The notes beneath the pieces are model-generated. The model made no database searches and had not been told where the DNA came from. It saw nothing but the letters and a program-made list of their open reading frames with translations. This document shows, piece after piece, positions 51,701-57,800 of a DNA stretch of 64,000 nucleotides (position 1 is its first letter; each line of letters opens with the position of its first letter). The DNA is from Atopsyche davidsoni (lineage: Eukaryota > Arthropoda > Insecta > Trichoptera > Hydrobiosidae). The DNA lies in the NCBI GenBank assembly GCA_022113835.1, contig JAILWY010000026.1, forward strand, positions 516,001-580,000, written 5' to 3'. Both the position numbers and the translations under genes were made by a program.

Positions 51701-52819
51701 TTGATAATTTGTGTACAAAGAAAATTGTCGTCCATTATTACTGCAATTCTCAAACCGTTACATAAATGAATTTTAAACAAACATATCGCGTAATGAATAC
51801 GATTATTCCTTAATATAATATACTTAAATATTCATCAGTGAAAAAATAATCAGGGGGAAGGTGTACCTCTAACTGAAATGTTTAGTTATTGTTAAGAAAA
51901 CTGCAGCTGATCTGCCAGCCGGTTGCGAAATCAGGCGCATGCAACTCGGGCTCGAAAAAACATCACGGTTTTGAGAAACCCATAATAACTGACTGCCATT
52001 GACTAGTATTAGATTTTATTGCAACAAAATGTTATAACAGCTCCGCTCTCGACACGCGTCAGTGCTTTTCAGTTCATCGATTAAATTAAATTATATTCAA
52101 TAGATTTTCTTATTCGTATTTATGTGCTAAATTTCTTTTTGAAAAAAATACCAGTAAAACAATAAAATCTGCTGTACTATATTTGGTAATTTTCAAGTAC
52201 CTCTTAGTAATTTTTTATTAAATATTAAAATTGCACGTAATTGAGAATAAATTTGTTCAATAACTTAGTTGTATACTTCAATCGTAAAATATTCAACAAC
52301 TTGACCCACAATGGATCGGTGTTTCTCAATGAATAATGTATAAAATATTTAATGTATAAATATAAGATCGATTAAAGTTGCGTATGCACTAGTCACACTA
52401 ACATAAACCCACACACACTTATGCACGCTTCGGATTCAAAATTTAACTCATCCAAAATGTTCAACAGCACTATGAGCGATCAACCCAAAACTAGTAAATC
52501 TATGAAGTATACGAACACGGGATGTCTGAATTTCGCGAGATTCATTCCATAGGGATTTTCAAAATAACGAATAATCGTTATCGCGTTTTGTATTATTAGC
52601 AGGATGTACTTCTGAGGCTCGACGACGTCGCGTCTCCTTCGATTTTCGTCGATATTAATTTTGAACTCTCGTTGAAAACATACCCGGCATGGGGGTGATG
52701 TACACGATGAGCGACACCGCCAGCGCGAGTCCCACGACGACGCCGATTCTCTTCAGCGCCGCTTTTCGATAATCGATTTTGACTTCTCTCTTCTCACTGA
52801 CACTCTCCGTCGCCTTCAT
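19093..52819 (-). CDS. MCORP: Multicopper oxidase-related protein (laccase fold, most copper ligands lost), five exons
   Basis: Spliced gene: exons 52819-52684, 37617-37518, 32656-31521, 20264-20082 and 19463-19093, giving 641 residues. All four introns are GT-AG and phases agree (1, 2, 1, 1). Residues 1-24 are charged and 25-41 hydrophobic, suggesting a signal-anchor or signal peptide. A Cys-rich insect laccase N-terminus follows (46-100), then three cupredoxin domains. Copper motifs are broken. The first HxH keeps His142 but has Arg144, the second (186-188) is intact, and the third site has Asn524 for the first His but keeps His527 and His529. The HCHxxxH motif reads Arg597, Asp598, Glu599 and Gln603. 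The type 1 copper site is therefore gone and laccase activity is unlikely. This pattern fits insect MCORP, which I recall being needed for egg production in Tribolium. The assignment is by recognition, without alignment. Confidence 0.88.
19464..20081 (-). other. MCORP-like gene, intron 4
   Basis: 618-base intron with donor GTGAGT and acceptor TTTTTTAG. AT-rich; nothing else recognised. Confidence 0.85.
20082..20264 (-). CDS. MCORP: MCORP-like gene, exon 4
   Basis: Acceptor TCTGCAG, donor GTGAGT. It encodes the laccase linker MDGVTFTFPPSPLLTQ, a Cys-rich loop (SRSSCPPARCECVHV) and IPKGDTVEIVLADLG, the strand before the third copper motif. Phase 1 at both ends matches exons 3 and 5. Confidence 0.92.
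23883..23930. repeat. (AT)n/(GT)n microsatellite
   Basis: About 28 bases of AT repeat followed by a short GT repeat, inside intron 3 of the MCORP-like gene. Confidence 0.9.
26242..26306 (+). mobile_element. tRNA-derived SINE relic
   Basis: TGGAGTAGTGGTGAGCAC resembles the A-box part of insect tRNA-derived SINEs, and GCTCGAATCTGGG is a slightly decayed B box about 35 bases on. The spacing and the GCGGACCGCGGATCT core fit the tRNA-like head pattern. No tail or target duplication was identified. Confidence 0.5.
28653..28864. mobile_element. hAT-like miniature element (TIR CAGTGGCGTG)
   Basis: 212 bases bounded by perfect 10-base terminal inverted repeats (CAGTGGCGTG and CACGCCACTG). The eight bases on each side are TATTATAT and TTTTATAT, a target duplication with one mismatch. 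The TIR sequence and 8-base duplication fit the hAT superfamily. The inside is AT-rich and non-coding. It lies in intron 3 of the MCORP-like gene. Confidence 0.75.
31521..32656 (-). CDS. MCORP: MCORP-like gene, exon 3 (domains 1 and 2)
   Basis: The acceptor is AATAG before GTCTTGC and the donor is GTAAGG. The exon begins CKGCPGNASDCQNDHC, then LLPGPSIQVCENDI and LTLHWRGQPQ. This is the first laccase copper motif with Arg in place of its second His. MDGVPMITQCPI and GTHLYHAHSGAESSDGL (intact second motif) follow. The second cupredoxin domain spans about residues 215-395, with VLINGKG and GRGERADFVLNA. Residues about 395-445 are a polar, poorly conserved insert. At 1,136 bases this is the main exon. 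The plus-strand frame over 31568-32248 is its antisense shadow. Confidence 0.95.
33623..33706. repeat. (AT)n microsatellite
   Basis: About 84 bases of uninterrupted AT repeat. The Tyr-Ile repeat frame read across it on the minus strand is meaningless. Confidence 0.95.
34194..34204 (+). mobile_element. Isolated pol III B box (SINE relic)
   Basis: GGTTCAAATCC is a perfect B box, followed by CGAGCGAAAGC. The A box region has decayed to a T run. It is a probable remnant of a tRNA-derived SINE and weakly supported. Confidence 0.3.
34960..36010 (+). pseudogene. Tc1-like transposase pseudogene
   Basis: Decayed transposase of the Tc1/mariner superfamily. The N-terminal helix-turn-helix part (AAKYMNKSKAFVTKWV) reads near 35,120-35,170 and is broken by stops. 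A central open frame starts at 35,251. The first catalytic Asp is at 35470 in IIFSDEASF, the second at 35723 in EDNDPKH (a different frame), and the Glu at 35822 in NPIEN. An in-frame TGA sits at the Trp codon after NPIENV and another 21 codons after the second Asp. At least one frameshift and several stops make it dead. It ends in RRCLAIMNNGGD before a stop near 36,005. Confidence 0.85.
37518..37617 (-). CDS. MCORP: MCORP-like gene, exon 2
   Basis: The acceptor TTTTTTGCAG precedes AGGAGTAC and the donor is AG/GTTGGT. This 100-base exon encodes EYFESCDRPCHELDWPMICR and then KLTLEVYKSLSR, matching the Cys-rich N-terminal signature of insect laccases (CxRxCxxxxPxxCxYxFxxExYxxLS). It takes one base from exon 1 and passes two to exon 3, and both joins restore sensible codons. 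Confidence 0.92.
40661..40738. repeat. Twin perfect hairpins, possible Helitron 3' end
   Basis: Hairpin 1 (40661-40694): AAATAAGTTTTACC, loop TATAAA, GGTAAAACTTATTT, 14 perfect pairs. Hairpin 2 (40698-40719): TCTCGCGGG, loop ATAA, CCCGCGAGA, 9 perfect GC-rich pairs. About 14 bases after the second stem comes CTAG followed by T, the kind of end expected for a Helitron. The spacing is slightly longer than the usual 10-12 and no 5' end was found. Confidence 0.55.
42035..42470 (+). mobile_element. SINE-like repeat copy 2 (nearly complete)
   Basis: About 435 bases shared with the copy at 42.9 kb: CATTCTGTTGC, GGCTGCTACTATGTACCCTG, GATCGGTAATGGAG, AACGCCAGAGCTTTG, AATATAAAACTGCGGGGTAG and TATGCTCAGTGAAA, then CTCCTCTAAGGAGAGGCACT and a GATGAAGAAGAG tail. 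It has no coding capacity. Such a tail (CCTC/GAGG stem, then GAA repeats) also ends the LINE fragments in this window. Confidence 0.8.
42895..43247 (+). mobile_element. SINE-like repeat copy 3 (nearly complete)
   Basis: Second copy of the family in the same orientation, 425 bases downstream of copy 2, with internal deletions. It keeps the 5' segment (CATTCTGTTGCCTG), the middle and the tail CCTCCTCTGAGGAGAGGAAC followed by TTGAAGAAAAAG. Divergence from copy 2 argues against a recent tandem duplication. Confidence 0.8.
44957..45105 (-). repeat. Interspersed repeat family X, copy 1
   Basis: On the minus strand this reads TTTTGAACCAGGATTCTGAT through GGTGACATTGCTGTATCTCG to GAGCGCGGGTGTAGCATATC. 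It matches 62,840-62,972 on the plus strand at roughly 85-90% by eye. Family unknown, non-coding. Confidence 0.8.
45525..45538 (+). repeat. G14 homopolymer
   Basis: Run of 14 G in a GC-rich patch of intron 1. Its exact length is prone to sequencing error. Confidence 0.85.
48841..48953 (+). mobile_element. SINE-like repeat copy 4 (fragment)
   Basis: Matches the middle of copies 2 and 3 from AACGCCAGAGATTTG to AAGAACCCGGGGACC, then stops abruptly where the transposase fragment begins. Confidence 0.75.
48954..49330 (+). pseudogene. Tc1/mariner-superfamily transposase fragment (D41D spacing)
   Basis: The open frame reads VTVNGTRYRDMIIQFFVPKL, then HHDCAPCLTAKQTFQLLHES, FPGRVV, NWPPRSCHLTPLDFFIWDF and KSKVYVNKPTTIHALKEE before a stop at 49258. 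This is the C-terminal half of a DDE transposase. The Asp in HHDCAP (49051) and the last catalytic Asp in TPLDFF (49177) are separated by 41 residues, unlike the 34 of mariner. The N-terminal half and first Asp are missing, cut off at the junction with the SINE-like fragment, so it is non-functional. It lies in intron 1 of the MCORP-like gene. Confidence 0.8.
49668..49823. mobile_element. hAT-like miniature element with perfect 8-base target duplication
   Basis: 156 bases starting CAGTCATGTCAAAG and ending CTTTGAAACCTCTG-like (read inward from the right: CAGAGGTTTCAAACTC). The flanks are GTATACAA on both sides (49660-49667 and 49824-49831), a perfect 8-base duplication. The ends resemble the CAGGGGTGTCAAACTC type of hAT terminus. 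Too short to encode a transposase; the minus-strand frame across it is incidental. Confidence 0.88.
52684..52819 (-). CDS. MCORP: MCORP-like gene, exon 1 (start codon and membrane segment)
   Basis: The start ATG is at 52819-52817 (context GAAATGA, A at -3). The frame extends upstream to 52900 without another ATG, so I choose this start. It encodes MKATESVSEKREVKIDYRKA, then a basic KR flank and the hydrophobic stretch IGVVVGLALAVSLIVYI at residues 25-41, ending TPMP. The donor is G/GTATGT at 52683, leaving one base that makes Glu with exon 2. The 24-residue charged lead suggests a type II signal anchor, but a cleaved signal peptide is possible. Confidence 0.82.
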
Positions 52820-54717
52820 TTCGACTGACAGGCAAAACGGGCACAGAACTTCGAGCGCGGCGCACACGGCCGGCGAATTCGAACTCTCGACAACCGACAC
52901 GGCAAGCTAACTAGATATCACAGCGACTCGACAATGGCATGACTCGACTCATCCGGCATCGTCTCGCGCGTGCGGTGGCTGTGCGGGGACGTGCGGGGAC
53001 GTGCGGCGCCGGGCTTACCTCCGTGGCCGGCGATCAGCTGCGGACTGCGGACTGCGGCTGCCCCTGCCCTGCCCTGCCCTGCCCCTGCCCCTGCCCCTGC
53101 TCGCCAGGTGAGCAAGCCATCCTCGTCTGCACTCAGTCATGAATGGCAGCTACACGTTGCATGTCTCCGATGAAGAAAAAAACAACTACTTGTACCTACA
53201 ATATATTATCACACTCGTCGCAATACACGATAAGAAAAAATATTTTTTCAAAACTGGGTCACTATTTTATACATTTTTTATCTTTACTTCACGAGCAAAC
53301 AATCTCCGAGAGGAGGCCGCAAGGAAAGGGAGAGCGTCCGCAGGCGAGGGAAGCCGCGGCGGCTCGATCCGTCTCCGGGATTTATCTCGTCGATCGTATT
53401 CCGGCAAACTGGAATCGGGAATTACTTTTTTTCTCGGACGATTTTTTTTTCATAGTGAAATTATAATAAATAATTGGAAATATATTTTTAATACCCCTCG
53501 TTAATGGAGATCCCTATCCCTTTCGAATTAAAACTGAAAAGTTAGGGACACTCATTATTGTAAAATAATAGTCTTCCGTAGGCTTTCGGTCGGAAACTTC
53601 TCCGGGAAAATTGCAAACTCGCAGGAGAGGGTTCTCGCTCGTTAAATTAGTCTAAACGAGTTATAAATTTTTTTTTTATTTATTTTCTTTTTTTGACAAA
53701 GAGCGGATGACAATAACCGACAGTGAAGTTGAGAAATAGATATAATTAAAATTCATCATTGAACATTACTAAAGTCATTTTGCATCGCGTCAGAGCTCAG
53801 GGAAAGTGATGGTAATTCTGATAATAAATAAATTAATTCTTGTCCGTTTTGGGTGTCTTTTGATAATCGTTTGAGAGCAGAATTTTGATGAAGCGTTGCA
53901 TAACCCGCATTTCTCCTGCTGCACGCGTTATGCCTACTCAAGTAGATTAGCATTTTTGAGTATTTATGCGCATAAAATAAACTACGAGTGACTGCAGTTA
54001 TCTAACGAAATGTCACATGTGAAAGTATTTACTTTATCGTCGCATTATACTATGTTCAACGGGTGTACAGCGGCTCCCGGCCGTGCCTAAATTAATCCCT
54101 CGTACATTGTTAGGAAACGAAGTAACTGACGATTCGCGAACTATTAATAAATTTGCACCTGAAATTGGTTTAATCCGTCCGTCAGAAGCTCGAAAGAGGT
54201 TACGAGAGCAATTTCCGAGTCGCGAGTGTCTCGCCTGACGAAGCCGCTCAGAGCCGACTGATCGTGGAAATGAGACCCCATGCACCATACAGACCGGCAG
54301 GGCCCACCATATTGTATAACAGCCATAAGAAGTAATGCTTTATATTGAATCATCTCATTTAATTTAATAAAGAATCTTGAAATTTAATAAATAGTTTCGA
54401 CTGCCTATAGAGCCACCTCGTGACAACTTTCCGCACTACTGTAATTATTATCGGCTCTCCGACTGCTGAATATTTTAATCTGTTTCTTATTTATCTAAAA
54501 CAAAACACTATTGCACTTATTCTTTTATAAATTTAAATCGGGTTTACAGTGCCACATATAAATTGTAGATCTTTAATTATTTTTTTTAAATAATTTGTTT
54601 TTCGCAACTAGCAACGCGACGGCCGCTGTCAAGTGATAGTTGCTGGTTGATATCTCGTTATCGTCAAATTTCGGCAAGTTGTATTTTTGTTTGGCAGCAG
54701 TAAATTACAAAATCAAA
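52820..54717. promoter_or_regulatory. Divergent intergenic region between the MCORP-like gene and PNLDC1
   Basis: Only 1.9 kb separates the two start codons. The MCORP side (52,840-53,120) is strongly GC- and CpG-rich, as expected of promoter and 5' UTR. A second GC-rich patch lies at 53,295-53,410 and a third at 54,150-54,300. No TATA box or initiator could be assigned with confidence. Open frames here match no family. Confidence 0.5.
53060..53101. repeat. C-rich pentamer/hexamer repeat (CCCTG/CCCCTG)
   Basis: Tandem CCCTG and CCCCTG units about 250 bases upstream of the MCORP start codon. The complementary strand is G-rich in the direction of MCORP transcription and could form a G-quadruplex in promoter or 5' UTR. 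Confidence 0.85.
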
Positions 54718-54845
54718 ATGGAAATAACGCGATTCAATTTAAACGAGCACATCGAACGCGTAGAGAAGAGTATTGATTCCGCAATATTTATCGGGATAGA
54801 CATGGAATTTACAGGACTATTATCAAATCAAATCTACAGAAACAG
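54718..54845 (+). CDS. PNLDC1: PNLDC1-like gene, exon 1
   Basis: Start context AAAATGG (A at -3, G at +4). The frame is open further upstream to 54640 but has no ATG there. It carries the first catalytic motif, with Asp28 and Glu30. The donor is CAG/GTGAAG, phase 2. Confidence 0.92.
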
Positions 54846-57800
54846 GTGAAGGTTACCGGAGAAAAAATGTATGAGTAATTTTCTACTCGATCGTTTACTA
54901 TGTATACGCATAATTGACAATAGAATGCGAGAAATCCAAGCTCAAGGAATCTGTTGATACATATATCATTATTCCATTTTTACTGTAAGGAATACAATTA
55001 CTTGAAGGTTAAGTTTTGTACTGACTGCTGAATTTAAGGATAGTTATTTTTATTTTTTCATAGCTGAGCTTTGCGCAAATTTACTAATATTGATATCAAT
55101 TATCAGTGTAAGAACACATCATTTCAGTAATCTTGAAATACTACCACAATCAGTACGCTATAATATAAACTAATTAAGGAATATCTGTTTTTATAGTTTA
55201 TTTGACACATCAGGTGAGCGATATACTAAGCTTAGAAAAGGAACGGATGGAATTATTGCATCGCAAGTTGGAATTTCTGCATTTCGCTTTAATCGCGACC
55301 AAAACAGTTACAAGTCGGACACGTATACGTTCCATCTTTGCCCCCAATCGGTCGGAGCTATTGATCAAACTTGTACATTTCAGGCATCAGCACTATCCTT
55401 TTTGACCAACAATGACTTTGACTTCAATAAGGTATTGTTTGAATAATACTTTTTATGTTGGAAAATATACCAATTTTTAATTACCAATGTACTGATAAAG
55501 AATTAATACATTTTTTTGAGAAGATTAAATGATCTCACAAAAATAAATTAGAAATTAAATAAATAAATACATCTTTCAGTTTGCATTCAAAGGATTGCCA
55601 TATTTAAACCGCCATGAAGAAAACCTCCTCAAACAAAATATAAATGAAGGTTCACTCGACAGCTACCTCGGTTTGGAAGATAGTCAAGAAGTTGATATGC
55701 GCTGTACACAAATATCACAGTAAGTTTGAATTCCTGAAATGAAACAAAGTAATTTGTACATTTTTTTAAAATTGTATGTTGAATAATTAATTCAAATACT
55801 TTAAATGTAAGAACTAATGATGTTCAAAAAAAGGTAAATGCCTAAATTTATCAATTTAAAATTCAGCAATTAAGATAAGGATCAAAGCAACGAACTCCCA
55901 ATCAAGAGTCGGCGGGTAAATCTTAGATATGTGTTTTTGATTTTTGATTTTTTTTATATAGTAGTCATATAACAAAGTCAAAATGAAGTAATGACTACTT
56001 TTAAATTCTTAATGAAGACAAGTTATTGTCTATTTGTGATTATTTTTCTTTTAAAATTTTAATTTTTAGATGGATTCAAACTGCAGCTAAGCATGATACT
56101 TTCACAATATCTGGAAATCCCATGTTTTGTTATTTAATGACGGAAAGAATACGTCAATCGTATCCCAACTTATCTGTAACAAACAATGAAGTGGAGGTAA
56201 CAGCAACAGAACAAATAAATATCTTTTTTAACTTTTATATCTTTTATATTTTAATATCTATTCAGTTACATAGTGAACAAAACAAAGAACAAATAGATAC
56301 AACACTCCAGTAGCGCTTTCTACAAAACCTTGGATCAGAAACTCCAGAATCAATAAATTCAATTGTTTCAGATTGTGATTGAAAACATGGATGAAAAAGT
56401 TATTCTTGATGTGTCATTTACAAAAGAGGAAGGAGAAAAAATTTTGAAATATGCTTTAGGATTCTCTAGGGTTATCAAAGCGATTGAGAAAGCCAAGAAA
56501 CCAGTTGTATTCCATAACGCCTTAACTGATCTGGTCGTTTTGTACAATCAATTTTTTGAACCGTTACCTACAAGATATGAGTCATTTAAGAACAATGTTA
56601 ATGAAATCTTTCCGCAAGTATTTGATACAAAATATATTTCAAACGAAATGAAGTTTGCAATTAAGAAAGAAGATTTCTCAGAATCAACATCTCTTGAAAA
56701 GTAAGTGTTAAAATATTTTCATCAGTAAATCTTGATATGATATGAATATATAATATATACATATATAAATATATTTATTTTGCAGGTTATACACATATTT
56801 CAAAGATGAAAAAGGTCGTCACTTAGCCCTGCATTCTCCCTTAATTACTATGAACGATCAGTTTGATCCGACACCTCGCTTTCATCAAGCTGGTTGGGAT
56901 GCTTACTCTACTGGTATTCCGGCACTTTTATATTGGTTTATATATAATATTTAGTAATGAGTGTTATCAAATATCTTAATAGTTACTTACTGACTTATTA
57001 GGTTAGGATTAGATGAATTATAGATTTTTTTTTCAGGTTACTGCTTTATCCGTCTGTGCCATTGGGCTGCTTGCTTACACTCCGGGGGGACTCGTGTAGC
57101 CACAAGCACTGAGCACCTTGCGGCCGTGGCACAGTACTGCAACTGCGTTCACCTCGCCAGAGCTGCCCAGACGCATTTGGTAACCTAATCTACATTTCTT
57201 CAAATATTGTCAGGACCGATATAGCTTTTGCCAATATTTACTTGCATGATTTACAGATGCCCTACTGGGAAGCAATAAGTAAAGGTAAAAAAAGAAAGGA
57301 AATATAATCAAATACAAAATTTTATATGTGTACATATCTAATCAAATTTCCAGTTGGAAATTGTAACTCTCATTAAAAATAATGAATTGTATTAGTAATA
57401 TCTGCATTAAAATTACATAAATACCAATATTTGTTATAAATGTTGGTTAATTACTCTTAAAAATATGTATGTAGGAATAGTATTATTTTCAAGAGACAAC
57501 ATTGAAAACTCGCTGGAGATTCACCAAGTGTTATGTCATCTCAGTTCTTCTTTGTGGAGTTAAAACCTAGAAACTTAAGACAGCTACAATGTGAAGAATT
57601 GAGGCGTTTGAAATGTGACTATAGGAAACTCACAAATGAGAGTCTTGCACAGAATGCGCAAAGGAAGAGAACTGACAATGGTAAAATAGCGTAAAGTCTC
57701 CTATTTTGTACAGTACAGTATAGTACTATAGTTAATTGTTGAAGGAGAAGGGACAATGGAAGGTGGAAACTTATGTGGATTTGGAATTTATGTCAGTGGC

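Larger units (their letters stand above)
37618..52683 (-). other. MCORP-like gene, intron 1 (15 kb)
   Basis: Donor GTATGT, acceptor TTTTTTGCAG. It holds two nearly complete copies and one fragment of the SINE-like repeat, a transposase fragment (48.95 kb), a hAT-like miniature element (49.67 kb), an interspersed repeat copy (44.96 kb), twin hairpins (40.66 kb) and a G14 run (45.53 kb). GC-rich patches that could be regulatory lie at 38,940-39,000, 44,110-44,190, 45,370-45,740, 50,400-50,720 and 51,420-51,560. No exon is recognised. Confidence 0.65.

Noticed and set aside
52820..52900. Upstream in-frame extension of MCORP exon 1 (VSVVESSNSPAVCAALEVLC)
   Set aside because: The extension has no ATG. 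The first ATG is at 52819 with an adequate context, so the upstream part is taken as 5' UTR.
54640..54717. Upstream in-frame extension of PNLDC1 exon 1
   Set aside because: It begins with TTG and contains no ATG. The ATG at 54718 has a strong context and starts the family-typical N-terminus.
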